The position numbers were made by a program, and so were the translations under genes. 47,304 nt of DNA from Candidatus Zixiibacteriota bacterium (lineage in GTDB: Bacteria; Zixibacteria; MSB-5A5; GN15; FEB-12), in the NCBI GenBank assembly GCA_020344395.1, contig CP070824.1, forward strand, positions 2,549,720 through 2,597,023. The letters run 5' to 3'. The notes under the pieces were generated by a model. It was not told the DNA's origin and did not search any database. It was given only the letters and a program-made list of their open reading frames with translations. Each line of letters starts with the position of its first letter. Position 1 is the first letter of the stretch. Positions 1-8,681 of the stretch are shown here, one piece after another.

Positions 1-33
1 TGAAAGTAGTCCAAGCAACATCGGAGATTTGAC

Positions 34-2316
34 ATGGATAACAAGATAATTCGAGTTCTCTGGATAATAGTGGGTTTTCTTCTGACAGGATTGTGCAGCG
101 TTGTCAGCGCGCAGGAAACCGGGTTCACGCCGACGTACAATCCGGAACTGACTCTATCAAAGACAATAAATCATATCAAGATAGATGGACGCTTAGACGA
201 TGCAGAATGGGCCGGAGCCTCCAGGGCAGACAACTTCGCCGAACACTATCCCGGCGATCAAACCAGGCCTCCGGTGGAGACAGAGGCCTACATCACGTAT
301 GACGAGGACAACCTCTATGTTGCCTTTGTCTGCCATGATGCCCCGGGCACCATTCGAGCATCAATCTGCGAACGAGACAAGATACCGAATGACGATTATG
401 TCAGGCTGTGCCTGGACACTTATGGCGATGCCGCCTGGGCATACGTTTTTTACGTAAATCCCTATGGCATTCAGAACGATGCAATGTGGGCGAGCCTCGG
501 TGGTGAAGATATCGGATATGATCTAATCTGGGAATCGGCCGGTATTATCACTGACTCCGGCTACCAGGTCGAAATGGCCATACCTTTTGCATCTCTTCGC
601 TTCTCTCGCGAGGGGAACCAGATCTGGAAAGTCGATTTCTGGCGGAATCACCCGAGAGACGTGCAGTCAGAATACTCCTGGGCCGCCTATGACCGTGATG
701 AGAACTGCTGGCCGTGCCAATGGGGCACCATGAGCGGGATATCGGGAGTTACGCCGGGTCGGGGTATTGAGATCACGCCGGCTGTAGTCGGTTACCAGTC
801 TGGAGCCCTCGGAGAAGGCTCGTCCCAGGGCGACTTTGTTAATGATGATGCTAAAGGAGACATGTCATTGTGGGCAAAGTACGGGATATCCACTAATGCG
901 ACGGTTGAGATGACACTCAATCCGGATTTCAGCCAGATCGAAGCAGATGCCGGACAAATAGATGTCAATACCACATTTGCCCTCTTTTACCCGGAGCGGC
1001 GACCGTTTTTTCAGGAGGGTAACGATATTTTCCGTACACCTATGAGGACCTTGTACACGCGCGCCATCAATGATCCTGAGTTTGCCGGCAAGGCAACGGT
1101 GCGTTTGGGTCGTGCCAGTATTGGCTATCTTATAGCACAGGATCGGCGGTCAGATATCTACTTACCATCTGGGGAGAGGAGTTTCCGTGTACCATCCGGC
1201 CGGAGCACTTCGAATATTCTTCGAATCGTACAGACGGTAGCCAATGGTTCGCAGATTGGCCTGGTTGTCACCGACCAGAGATTCGAGGGCGGCCGGTCAA
1301 ATTCCACGATTACAAGCGACGGTCGGTTTCGTATTGCTCCAAGCCTGCGTGCGGTATATCAGGTATCGGTGAGCCATGTATCGGAATCATTCGATACTGA
1401 ACTAACGGGTTTTATCCCGAATCCCGATTCGCTTTGGGACGGCAAACACACCAGGGCCTTTGATGGCGAATCATTTTGGGGAAGCCGGAATTACGCCTTA
1501 ATCAGGTGGTGGACAAGTGACTGGAACGTATCGATCGATTATATGGCAGCGCACCCTGCCTTTCACGACTATATTGCTCTTGTCCGCCAGAACGATTATC
1601 ACAACACCCAGACCGTGATTGGCCACTTCATTCGCCCTGAGACCGGGTTGTTTGAGACGATTAATCCCCATATTAGAGCCGATGCCGAGTGGGACTGGGA
1701 TGGCAAGCGGAAACATACAACCTACGAGTTATGCTTGTGGACCCGTCTTAGAAAAGCCCAGGCGTCATTCTATTCACAGTTCGTGGGAACATCGGAGAAC
1801 TTCGGTGGCAAGCAGTACGACGATACCTGGTACGTATACCAGGATGCGACGTTTTCTATCAGTGATCCGGTGCAATTCTATGCTGCGGTGACATACGGGC
1901 ACAGAATTGCCAGAAGGCAAGAAACCCTGGGCAGGATTCTTGACCTGAATCTATCGCTCGACCTTAAGTTGAACGATCGCATTCTTGTGCAGCAATGGAT
2001 GGATTATGCTCATGCCAATGATATAGAAAGCGGCGATGAGTTGTTTGACGGGTTCATCTGGCGTACTCGCCTCAATTATCAGGTGTCAAAGCCCCTCGCG
2101 GTGCGCCTGGTGGTCGAACAGGACGGCTTTTATGAAACATGGCGTGTGGATCCGCTCTTGACCTATCGCCTGAACCCATTCTCGGTCCTTTATGCCGGGA
2201 TAACATGTAACTACCAGAGGCTGGAGACTACTGTGCTCAACGAAAGCAGCTCATATTCCACGCGATTGGCGTCCAGACAATTTTTTGTGAAGCTGCAGTA
2301 TCTCTTCCGCCTGTAG
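34..2316 (+). CDS. CBM9-like / DUF5916 outer-membrane beta-barrel protein
   Basis: 760 aa. The N-terminus has a signal peptide (hydrophobic stretch about residues 8-24, SAQ cleavage site near 26). Residues about 40-210 look like a family-9 carbohydrate-binding-type domain (DGRLDDAEW motif, then YDEDNLYVAF). The rest matches the DUF5916 barrel family, with alternating beta-strand character and an aromatic-rich end (VKLQYLFRL) as in outer-membrane barrels. The family is common in FCB bacteria and its substrate is generally unknown; the CBM9-like part suggests glycan or surface binding, which is inference. The start is supported by a CGGAG Shine-Dalgarno about 8 nt before the ATG. The gene sits alone, followed by a repeat-bearing spacer. 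Confidence 0.85.
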   Translation: MDNKIIRVLWIIVGFLLTGLCSVVSAQETGFTPTYNPELTLSKTINHIKIDGRLDDAEWAGASRADNFAEHYPGDQTRPPVETEAYITYDEDNLYVAFVCHDAPGTIRASICERDKIPNDDYVRLCLDTYGDAAWAYVFYVNPYGIQNDAMWASLGGEDIGYDLIWESAGIITDSGYQVEMAIPFASLRFSREGNQIWKVDFWRNHPRDVQSEYSWAAYDRDENCWPCQWGTMSGISGVTPGRGIEITPAVVGYQSGALGEGSSQGDFVNDDAKGDMSLWAKYGISTNATVEMTLNPDFSQIEADAGQIDVNTTFALFYPERRPFFQEGNDIFRTPMRTLYTRAINDPEFAGKATVRLGRASIGYLIAQDRRSDIYLPSGERSFRVPSGRSTSNILRIVQTVANGSQIGLVVTDQRFEGGRSNSTITSDGRFRIAPSLRAVYQVSVSHVSESFDTELTGFIPNPDSLWDGKHTRAFDGESFWGSRNYALIRWWTSDWNVSIDYMAAHPAFHDYIALVRQNDYHNTQTVIGHFIRPETGLFETINPHIRADAEWDWDGKRKHTTYELCLWTRLRKAQASFYSQFVGTSENFGGKQYDDTWYVYQDATFSISDPVQFYAAVTYGHRIARRQETLGRILDLNLSLDLKLNDRILVQQWMDYAHANDIESGDELFDGFIWRTRLNYQVSKPLAVRLVVEQDGFYETWRVDPLLTYRLNPFSVLYAGITCNYQRLETTVLNESSSYSTRLASRQFFVKLQYLFRL

Positions 2317-2631
2317 ATTACATTCGTTGGGTGCCCCACCGTTTGCATGATGGGCCTCTCGTCCGGTGGGCCACCATTCCATGGTGGGTTTCCCTTTCGA
2401 GGGGTGAAGCCAACTATCATAGCTGACAAAGCTTGAGGTGCTATGCAGGGGTGCAACGAGAAACCCACCCGCACGTGGATGGGCAACCGGGGAAACCCTT
2501 GTGGATTCGACATTCGATTTCGACTTGAGTTTGAACCGTTGGCTTCTTACGTTACTTCTGAGCGAAGGGTGTGGTCGTGTGATGCGGTTCGATCATGGGG
2601 AGGAGGGTCGGCAAACAGAAGGAGCAGTGTC
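2317..2631. other. intergenic spacer carrying repeat copy 1
   Basis: This 315-bp gap between two plus-strand genes is mostly a ~130-bp repeat (2361-2490). I see no convincing gene: open frames through it are produced by the repeat and are not conserved in phase with the YcxB-like coding start at 2632. Confidence 0.6.
2361..2490 (+). repeat. MITE-like repeat, copy 1
   Basis: About 130 bp, roughly 93% identical by eye to 3190-3319, in the same orientation. The two ends form imperfect terminal inverted repeats: the left end begins GGTGG(G/C)CCAC and continues to GGTGGGTTTC, and the right end is close to the reverse complement. No clear target-site duplication. Such short non-coding elements with inverted ends resemble MITEs or REP/BIME sequences; mobility is inference. 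Confidence 0.7.
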
Positions 2632-3186
2632 ATGACTGAAGCAGAATTCGCGATCAAGTTTGAGACAACGGAGGACGATAATCTCGCCTTCGCCATGCAC
2701 TACTGGGAGAATTCTCCTTCGCTTCGCAAACGAGTACTTACGGGACGCCTGGGCTGGACCCTGGCCTTTGTTCTATTAGCGGTAGTGAATATCGTTCTCG
2801 AACTCTGGTACTGGGCTGCGCTCATGTTGGTCGCAGCGCTCGTGTATGTCGTCTTCTATGACCGATGGTGCCGCAGAACCTTCCTGAGGCGATTCAAACG
2901 TCTCCAAAGCGAGGCCAAAAACAGGTCCGCTCTTGGAAACAAAGAAATGTCAGTTGGTGAGGATGGAGTTAACCTTTATGCTGAGACAGGCAGAAGTCTC
3001 ACCAAATGGCTGGGCATTGAACGTATAGCAAGCACCGCTGATCACACATTTCTCTACGTTGGGGCTGGTCACGCGCTTGTTATTCCGAAGAACAGGGTCA
3101 CAGAAGGTGATTATGAGACTTTTGTGGTTGAGTTGAAGAGGAGATTTGAGGAGTATAAGGGACACCAAGCGAAGGACTCCGGATAA
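2632..3186 (+). CDS. YcxB-like membrane protein
   Basis: 184 aa. I place the start at the ATG at 2632, preceded by GGAG. The open frame runs further upstream to 2443 but that part lies in the repeat. Residues about 38-75 are two closely spaced hydrophobic helices (around WTLAFVLLAVVNIVL and WAALMLVAALVYVVFY). They are followed by a basic linker and a compact C-terminal domain (about 98-170) with the pattern seen in YcxB-like proteins: a TKWLGIERI segment, then FLYVGAGHALVIPKNRV. The role of this family is poorly known. The gene is bracketed by two direct copies of the ~130-bp repeat, so it may have moved or been duplicated with them; base composition is otherwise like its neighbours. Confidence 0.75.
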   Translation: MTEAEFAIKFETTEDDNLAFAMHYWENSPSLRKRVLTGRLGWTLAFVLLAVVNIVLELWYWAALMLVAALVYVVFYDRWCRRTFLRRFKRLQSEAKNRSALGNKEMSVGEDGVNLYAETGRSLTKWLGIERIASTADHTFLYVGAGHALVIPKNRVTEGDYETFVVELKRRFEEYKGHQAKDSG

Positions 3187-3189
3187 TAC

Positions 3190-3319
3190 GTCCGGTGGCC
3201 CACCATTCCATGGTGGGTTTCTCTTTCGAGGGGTGAAGTCAACTATCATTGCTGACAAAGCTTAAGGTACTATGCAGGGGTGCAAAGAGAAACCCACCCG
3301 CACGTGGATGGGCCACCCG
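3190..3319 (+). repeat. MITE-like repeat, copy 2
   Basis: Begins 3 nt after the stop codon of the YcxB-like gene. The left arm (3194-3226) and right arm (3284-3317) pair as imperfect terminal inverted repeats: 9 bp at the tip (GGTGGCCCA / TGGGCCACC) and 15 bp inside (GGTGGGTTTCTCTTT / AAAGAGAAACCCACC), with an unpaired middle. The element can therefore fold into a long hairpin in RNA and may act as a 3' end for both converging genes. Confidence 0.75.
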
Positions 3320-3329
3320 TCGACAGACC

Positions 3330-4769
3330 TTACTTCACCAGGACCATTTTCTTCATGATGGCGGCGTCATCAGTCTGCAGGCGGTAAAGGTAGATGCCGC
3401 TGGCTTTGTCTGCTGCATCCCAGACCACCGTGTGTTCGCCCGCCCCTAGCCGCCCGTCAACCAGTGTCGATATCTTACGGCCGAGAACGTTGTAGATATC
3501 AAGTCTGACGGCAGCAGTCACCGGGAGTATGAAGCTAATCTCGGTGGTCGGATTAAAGGGGTTCGGATGGTTCTGGAACAAATGCGGATGAGCGGGCAGC
3601 GAATGATCGGCGGTGCCTTCCTCAATGCCGGTCGGAGTATTAGTCGTGTTAAGAAGAATCGAGACAGTGTGGGATATGAAGTTTGCTATCGCCAGATCGG
3701 TGTCGCTGTCACCATCGAAATCAGCGGCACACACCGAAGTTGGCAACTCTCCGGTCGGGTAGACTTCAGCCGAGGCAAAGGTACCGTCACTGTTGTTTCG
3801 GAGAATGGCAACACCTTCTTCAGCCGCGATTGTCACAGCCAGGTCGCTGTCGCCATCACCATCCAGGTCGGCAGTCGTAATAGACGAGGGTGCGTGCCCG
3901 GCCGAGTAATTGATCGTAGGTGCAAACGTCCCGTCGCCGTTATTAAGCAGGATTGAAACATTGTCGAGGCCGTCGTTCAGTGTCAAGTCGGAGTTTTGCA
4001 CAGCCAGGTCGTTGTCACCATCACCGTCAAGATCCACCGATCTGATCTCTCCAGGCATATCGGCAGCAGCATAGCCAACAGCCGGTCCGAAGATACCGTC
4101 ACCGTCGTTTTTCATGATCGAGATACTGTCGGAATTCCGATTTGTCACAGCCAGATCAAGATCGCCGTCACTGTCAAAATCGCTCAAGACCATTAATCGA
4201 GGCCGGTATCCGGCGGCATAGTATGTGGCTGGAGAAAACGTCCCATCTCCGTTGTTTTTAAGAACCTTTACGTGATCGGCCTGAGGGTCTGATACGACCA
4301 GATCGTTGTCTTCATCCCCATCCACATCACCGGCAAATACGTATGACGGATGGCCGTCGGTTATGTAATCCGCGGGTGAACCAAAGGTTGCATCGCCGTT
4401 GTTGGTCAGGACCGCCATACTGCAGGAATCCATGTAGCTTGTGAATTTGGTCACCGCTAGATCCGGGTAGTTATCGCCATCCAGACGGGCCGGAAAGAAG
4501 GACGCCAAGCAGCACCCGCCGTAATCGTCGGTCAAGTGGAATGTCCCGTCACCCTGGTTAAGCATAAGCGTGAAGCGACAGGTAGGCGTGGGGCCAGCCA
4601 ACACCACCAGGTCGTTGTCACCGTCCTGGTCGAAGTCGGCTACGCCCACCAGTGATGGTCCATGTCCGGCGGAGTAGTCAACCGGGGCTTGAAACAACGG
4701 ATCCTGCGCTGCGGCCATTCCGACCGTAGAATAGATGGCCGCTGCCAATAGTGTCGGTGTTGCTCGCAT
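3330..4769 (-). CDS. secreted FG-GAP/VCBS repeat protein with type IX-like sorting tail
   Basis: 479 aa. The start is the ATG at 4769: it has AGGA upstream, opens directly into a signal peptide (MRATPTLLAAAIYSTVGMAAA), and a consensus promoter at 4827-4856 covers the beginning of the longer open frame, ruling out a start at 4856. Residues about 30-395 are some seven repeats of 50-60 aa carrying calcium-binding-like DxDGDxDLAV motifs and NNGDGTF turns, typical of FG-GAP/VCBS propeller blades. The last ~80 residues hold the sorting/FlgD-like tail (HPNPFNPTTEISF, then a GIYLYRL strand and terminal KKMVLVK). It is expected to be exported and surface-attached or released by a type IX-type system; the ligand is unknown. 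Confidence 0.85.
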   Translation of the reverse strand: MRATPTLLAAAIYSTVGMAAAQDPLFQAPVDYSAGHGPSLVGVADFDQDGDNDLVVLAGPTPTCRFTLMLNQGDGTFHLTDDYGGCCLASFFPARLDGDNYPDLAVTKFTSYMDSCSMAVLTNNGDATFGSPADYITDGHPSYVFAGDVDGDEDNDLVVSDPQADHVKVLKNNGDGTFSPATYYAAGYRPRLMVLSDFDSDGDLDLAVTNRNSDSISIMKNDGDGIFGPAVGYAAADMPGEIRSVDLDGDGDNDLAVQNSDLTLNDGLDNVSILLNNGDGTFAPTINYSAGHAPSSITTADLDGDGDSDLAVTIAAEEGVAILRNNSDGTFASAEVYPTGELPTSVCAADFDGDSDTDLAIANFISHTVSILLNTTNTPTGIEEGTADHSLPAHPHLFQNHPNPFNPTTEISFILPVTAAVRLDIYNVLGRKISTLVDGRLGAGEHTVVWDAADKASGIYLYRLQTDDAAIMKKMVLVK

Positions 4770-4826
4770 ATCGTTCCTGCCGCCTGTGACGCAATTCGGT
4801 GACAGTGGAGATCGAGGCGTGTTCCT

Positions 4827-4856
4827 ATAATATACTGCCTGGTCGATTTCTGTCAA
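4827..4856 (-). promoter_or_regulatory. sigma-70-type promoter of the 479-aa FG-GAP gene
   Basis: Read on the minus strand: TTGACA (4856-4851), 18-nt spacer, TATTAT (4832-4827). Transcription would begin near 4820, leaving a leader of about 50 nt with an AGGA ribosome-binding site before the ATG at 4769. Confidence 0.7.
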
Positions 4857-4887
4857 TACGAAAGGGGTGGGGGATCTGCTGTTTTAT

Positions 4888-4942
4888 CGTCCCTTGGTCC
4901 AACGAGAAACCCTCCGGCACGCGGATGGGCCACCAAGGGACG
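4888..4942. repeat. degenerate repeat end inside an 11-bp inverted repeat
   Basis: The core 4901-4934 resembles only the right end of the ~130-bp repeat (GAGAAACCC...GGATGGGCCACC). It is flanked by a perfect 11-bp inverted repeat, CGTCCCTTGGT (4888-4898) and ACCAAGGGACG (4932-4942). It lies just past the stop codon of the minus-strand gene at 4969, so it may also serve as a transcript-end hairpin. Confidence 0.5.
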
Positions 4943-4968
4943 GTGCACTGACGCGTCTGCCGCACTGA

Positions 4969-5466
4969 TTAGTCTACAACAAGCGTTAACGTGAGTGTCT
5001 TTACAGAACGCAGACCCGTGTCATCGGTCAAGTCCTGTTTGATTATCAAGCTGCCCGGTGAGGACACCTGATCCAGACCGAAGAAACCGCGCGGGTTGTG
5101 CTCTGAATCGCAGGAGTCTTGGGCCAGGTTAGATTCTTCCTCGAAAAACTCGACGCCGTTCAAAACTTCGTACTCACCGGATGAGCTGCAGAAGAAGAGA
5201 ATATCTGCAGAGTCCGTCACTTTGATAACGTAGGTTTCCGCGCCAAACCTGACGTCGACGTGATTAAGTGTGTCAGTAAGGGTGTCGGAGCCCTCATGAG
5301 TCATTAAGTGATAGGTACCTGTATATTGTCCGGCCAAGGTTGGGGTTGGAGGTGAGTCGCCATTAGGACATTCGATTCCCATTGTCATACACATCATGAA
5401 GATCAAGACAGCGCCACCTAAGAGTGCCTGTCGGGCGTTTATCGGATTCCTGTTTTGAGAAGTCAT
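4969..5466 (-). CDS. small exported protein, unknown function
   Basis: 165 aa from the ATG at 5466. I do not recognise the family. The N-terminus has a polar start and then a hydrophobic stretch (about residues 13-27, ALLGGAVLIFMMCMTMG) followed by a Cys in GIEC. That does not fit a good lipobox (L-A/S-G-C), so lipoprotein status is doubtful; export or anchoring is likely. The rest is acidic and beta-rich, with Cys pairs that could form disulphides. The open frame extends to 5490, but a promoter (-35 at 5498-5503, -10 at 5476-5481) overlaps that part, so the transcript probably starts a few nt before 5466 and is leaderless. Confidence 0.6.
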   Translation of the reverse strand: MTSQNRNPINARQALLGGAVLIFMMCMTMGIECPNGDSPPTPTLAGQYTGTYHLMTHEGSDTLTDTLNHVDVRFGAETYVIKVTDSADILFFCSSSGEYEVLNGVEFFEEESNLAQDSCDSEHNPRGFFGLDQVSSPGSLIIKQDLTDDTGLRSVKTLTLTLVVD

Positions 5467-5475
5467 CTCACGAGC

Positions 5476-5503
5476 AATATAGTCTAACATGTCTATTTGT
5501 CAA
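5476..5503 (-). promoter_or_regulatory. promoter of the 165-aa exported protein (leaderless start)
   Basis: Minus strand: TTGACA (5503-5498), 16-nt spacer, TATATT (5481-5476). Only 9 nt separate the -10 box from the ATG at 5466, so the mRNA would have a leader of roughly 0-4 nt. Confidence 0.55.
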
Positions 5504-5511
5504 GGCAGGTG

Positions 5512-5559
5512 GGCGGCATTCGCCGTCACAGGATTCCGGCTCGGAGCCCCGAATGACGA
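5512..5559 (+). repeat. short dispersed repeat, family 2, copy 1
   Basis: About 48 bp matching 8571-8617 at most positions (shared blocks TTCGCCGTCA, GGATTCCGGC and GAATGAC). The second half is a near-palindrome (ATTCCGGC...GCCCCGAAT), so it can form a hairpin. Located between the divergent genes at 5466 and 5789. Confidence 0.6.
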
Positions 5560-5673
5560 CCGAATAGAATGTCCTGTGAAGGGCTATTCCCCACGCTTGC
5601 TGAGCCTGACCGGTGGGCGCGGTATGGAGATCTACAGAACCAGGGGTCGCGGGTTACCACGCATCAGAAAAAC

Positions 5674-5702
5674 TTGACATGTGTATCCTGTATGTCTATA
5701 AT
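5674..5702 (+). promoter_or_regulatory. perfect-consensus promoter plus 5' UTR hairpin
   Basis: TTGACA (5674-5679), exactly 17 nt, TATAAT (5697-5702). Transcription near 5709 gives a leader of ~80 nt. That leader has a stem-loop at 5750-5765 (GCCCTC-GACG-GAGGGC) and an AGGGG ribosome-binding site before the ATG at 5789. It is the strongest promoter visible in the window. Confidence 0.8.
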
Positions 5703-5788
5703 TAGAACGGAGCGGAAGGTCAGTGATATGTGAGTGAGACCGGGTTGCGGCCCTCGACGGAGGGCCAGGGAAGATAGGGGATGATGCT

Positions 5789-8512
5789 ATGCGACAGATA
5801 TTTATCCGACTGGTGTTGGTGCTATGTGGTGTCTGCTCTGGTGTTTACGGTCAGGACATCGGCATAAAGGATACAGTTCGTCTGGAGGGACAAGCCGTCA
5901 AGGTGGGGCAATCAAGTCCCATAAGCTTGTACCTGATCAATGACGGAGATATTGAGGCAATCAGCTTTGGGCTTATGACAAGGCAGGTTGATTCCGGAAT
6001 GATCACTTTCGACTCCGTCGTGTTTATAAACCGTATGGCCGATCCATCAGTGTTACTTCTGCGGATAGTCCGATTTTACTCAGACGACGGCATTCATCCA
6101 GACACGTTGCTGATTGCTGGATTCCGCATGGGGGCCAACGATATTCCAGTCGGAAACGATGCGATCTGCCATATCTATGTGACCGGGGTGAATCCAGGAA
6201 AGATACGTATTGATAGCACTTTTGTGCCTCCCGGCAGTCCATTTTCTCTGATCGGGGCCTCGAGTAATTCAACCAAGCACTATCCGGAGTTTGGTGACCT
6301 TGTGCTTGACGTGCTGACAGGTCTCAGCCCTCCCGTAATCGTCGTTCCTGAGGAGATACAACCTGTGGCAGTGGCCTCGCTGGTATCGTTTGAAATCGAC
6401 GGTGGTTCGCCAGAGGGCTTTCCTGTGACCACGGAACTGGTTTCACTTCGGGGTCTTGAAGACACCACGTTATTGCCTCAGAATCAGCCGGTTCTGTCTC
6501 AGGAGATCCCGGCTCTATTTGAATGGACGCCGAGCAATCAGGACATTGGCTTGTGGCGGGCCGAGTTCAGGCTCTGCGATTCTACAGGTAACTGTGACAC
6601 CGGCGAGGTACTGATTCAGGTTGTGGCGGACGAAAGCTTCCTCGTGGTGTTTTCATGCATCGATGTGCCGGACACATTGGTGTCTATGGATATCAAGACA
6701 GGGAATTTCGATGACGATCCATATTCGGAGATATTCGTAACGGGCCTTGGAGCGCTCGGCTCTCCGAGTCTTGAGCTATTTGATTACCAGGACGGGACCA
6801 TCGCTCAAGTCTACTCTTACGATGATGGATATCCGAAGTGGGTAGCGCAGCCGGGCTATCTGGATACCGACGATATTTTGGATATAGCTGTGAGAGACTG
6901 GGCCCCGATGGCAGGCCAGGTTCTAATCCTCAAAGGGAACGGAGACAACACATTTTCGGTAGCCAATGAACATGGCCCCATCCCCTCTTTCCGTAGCACT
7001 ACCCTGGGAGAGTTTACTGGCGACAACCGGCTCGATTTGATCACGGTTGGCTCGAATGACGTGACCGTTCTGGCCGGGCAGGCGGCTTACTCTTTTCAGC
7101 AGGTCAACACCTTTGAAGTGGCCGACGTGGCGATAACCGTCAACGCTGCTGACTTCAATCTTGACGGGTGCCGTGATCTGGCTATCGGCACTGCGTCGGG
7201 CCTGGAAGTCCATCTGGGTGATGGGACCGGCGGATTCTCTTTCGCTCAGTTTTATGATCAGGTATATGGTGCTCTGGATATCGATGTCACCAACCAGGGT
7301 TCCGATTTCAATCACGACGGACTTTTTGACCTTGTGCTGGCGACTCCCTCAATCGGTGGAACATCCAGCCAGATCATGGCATACCTTGGGAACGGTGACG
7401 GGTCGTTTGATCAGGTCCTGGTACGCAATGTCAGGGGCCAGGTATTCTCTACCCGCGCCGGGGACTTCAACGGGGACAAGAACCTTGATATTGCTTTCAT
7501 GAATGGAGCCGGCCGATATCTTGGGATTCTATTCGGCGACGGATCAGGTGCATTCCCCAATGAGTTGAGATACGACGTGCCGAATTATGAGCCCCATCAA
7601 CTCGCCGCGACTGATATAGATCTTGACGGAGACTTAGATCTGGTTACTCCTTCTTTTCAGGTGGATATTGGAGCTTCTCTGTTTGTCTTTTTCAATGAGA
7701 ATGACCCTGAAGGCTTACAGCAGTTACCGTTACTGGTCCAAGGATGCGACAACGCGGCTGTAGAACTCGTTTCAAGCACAGGGCGTACCGTTAGCAGTAT
7801 CAGCAATAGCATGGCAGCGGCAGGATTCTACTTCAGAGACATTAATGACAACGACTATATTGATAACCAGGCTGAAGCTGGCGTTCTTGAAGCTGGCCCC
7901 TATTCTATTAACGTTTCCCCGAGACCGGATATAGTCGACGGTGAGACCTATAATCTGGAGTACTTCATTGATGGTCTGAGGTATCGTCTGGCCGGCAATT
8001 TGGCGATGAGCCAGGATGGCTACAGTTTCACGATATATCCCACCAACTCCGAAGTGGCGCCGGCCTCAGGGAGGTTCATTTACAACGCCAAGACATGTTT
8101 CCGCTGGCCTGGATCCGGTGCGTTTGAGTTCCAGCTAGCCCAAGATATAGATTTTCAGAATCTGCTCGTCGAGGCGGTCACAGCAGAGGCCAACCTGGAA
8201 CTGGATACGCCGCTGGTTGTGACTGACACCATTGCTTTCTTCTGGAGAGTGAAGCCAATCGGTCAACAGGATTACGCGCACTTCTACGTTTTCAATTTGA
8301 TTCCATCTGACGGCAGCCAGGGAGATCTCAATGGAGATGCGGTCCTCGACATCGGCGATCTTACCTTGCTGATAGCCTACTTGTTCATCGATGGGGAGCC
8401 ACCTTCGCCGGTGGAAGCAGCCAATTACGATCAGACCGGCATTGTGGATATAAGTGATCTGACTTTTCTGATAGCGTATCTATTCTTGGGTGGTGAGCCG
8501 CCCTTTAACTGA
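5789..8512 (+). CDS. secreted FG-GAP/VCBS protein with C-terminal dockerin
   Basis: 907 aa. A signal peptide covers residues 1-21 ([19 protein letters not shown]). Residues about 22-170 look like an Ig-fold or cohesin-like beta domain, a loose resemblance only. Residues about 285-640 form a propeller of VCBS/FG-GAP repeats (repeated DFNxDGxxDL and GDGTGGFSF-type motifs). A beta-sandwich region follows, and the last ~60 residues are a paired dockerin-type-I module: [20 protein letters not shown] and a second copy with [13 protein letters not shown], each with a calcium-loop pattern. Dockerins classically bind cohesins in surface complexes, but in this lineage they are widespread on secreted proteins and may be a retention signal (inference). 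It has the strongest visible promoter in the window. Confidence 0.85.
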   Translation: MRQIFIRLVLVLCGVCSGVYGQDIGIKDTVRLEGQAVKVGQSSPISLYLINDGDIEAISFGLMTRQVDSGMITFDSVVFINRMADPSVLLLRIVRFYSDDGIHPDTLLIAGFRMGANDIPVGNDAICHIYVTGVNPGKIRIDSTFVPPGSPFSLIGASSNSTKHYPEFGDLVLDVLTGLSPPVIVVPEEIQPVAVASLVSFEIDGGSPEGFPVTTELVSLRGLEDTTLLPQNQPVLSQEIPALFEWTPSNQDIGLWRAEFRLCDSTGNCDTGEVLIQVVADESFLVVFSCIDVPDTLVSMDIKTGNFDDDPYSEIFVTGLGALGSPSLELFDYQDGTIAQVYSYDDGYPKWVAQPGYLDTDDILDIAVRDWAPMAGQVLILKGNGDNTFSVANEHGPIPSFRSTTLGEFTGDNRLDLITVGSNDVTVLAGQAAYSFQQVNTFEVADVAITVNAADFNLDGCRDLAIGTASGLEVHLGDGTGGFSFAQFYDQVYGALDIDVTNQGSDFNHDGLFDLVLATPSIGGTSSQIMAYLGNGDGSFDQVLVRNVRGQVFSTRAGDFNGDKNLDIAFMNGAGRYLGILFGDGSGAFPNELRYDVPNYEPHQLAATDIDLDGDLDLVTPSFQVDIGASLFVFFNENDPEGLQQLPLLVQGCDNAAVELVSSTGRTVSSISNSMAAAGFYFRDINDNDYIDNQAEAGVLEAGPYSINVSPRPDIVDGETYNLEYFIDGLRYRLAGNLAMSQDGYSFTIYPTNSEVAPASGRFIYNAKTCFRWPGSGAFEFQLAQDIDFQNLLVEAVTAEANLELDTPLVVTDTIAFFWRVKPIGQQDYAHFYVFNLIPSDGSQGDLNGDAVLDIGDLTLLIAYLFIDGEPPSPVEAANYDQTGIVDISDLTFLIAYLFLGGEPPFN

Positions 8513-8570
8513 GCCCGACCGTTTGCGTAGCCCACCCGCGGATGGGCACCCGGGGACTTGTTGTAGTAGA

Positions 8571-8617
8571 GCGGCGTTCGCCGTCAATGGATTCCGGCGC
8601 GTGGGCCGGAATGACAG
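8571..8617 (+). repeat. short dispersed repeat, family 2, copy 2
   Basis: Matches 5512-5559 and contains the hairpin-forming block ATTCCGGCGCGTGGGCCGGAAT. It lies between the stop of the 907-aa protein and the dCMP deaminase promoter. Just upstream, 8530-8552 (CCCACCCGCGGATGGGCACC) also resembles the tip of the ~130-bp repeat. Confidence 0.6.
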
Positions 8618-8645
8618 AGGGAGGGGGGCGTGGGCCCTTTTCCCC

Positions 8646-8674
8646 TTGAACCTGCATCCGAAAAGTTATATAAT
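8646..8674 (+). promoter_or_regulatory. promoter of the dCMP deaminase gene (leaderless start)
   Basis: TTGAAC (8646-8651), 17 nt, TATAAT (8669-8674). The ATG follows 7 nt after the -10 box and the interval (CCCCCGC) has no Shine-Dalgarno, so the mRNA should begin at or next to the start codon. Confidence 0.65.
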
Positions 8675-8681
8675 CCCCCGC

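Noticed and set aside
2443-2631. Upstream start for the YcxB-like gene
   Set aside because: The added 63 residues are encoded in the ~130-bp repeat and spacer; the GGAG-preceded ATG at 2632 matches the family start.
2361-3319. Composite transposon carrying the YcxB-like gene
   Set aside because: No transposase, no consistent target-site duplication; only the paired repeats support mobility.
4770-4856. N-terminal extension of the 479-aa FG-GAP protein to 4856
   Set aside because: A consensus promoter (-35 at 4851-4856, -10 at 4827-4832) lies in it and the signal peptide and ribosome-binding site define 4769.
8490-8681. Longer dCMP deaminase starting inside the previous gene
   Set aside because: Overlaps the previous coding end, a repeat and the TATAAT box; family homology begins at 8682.
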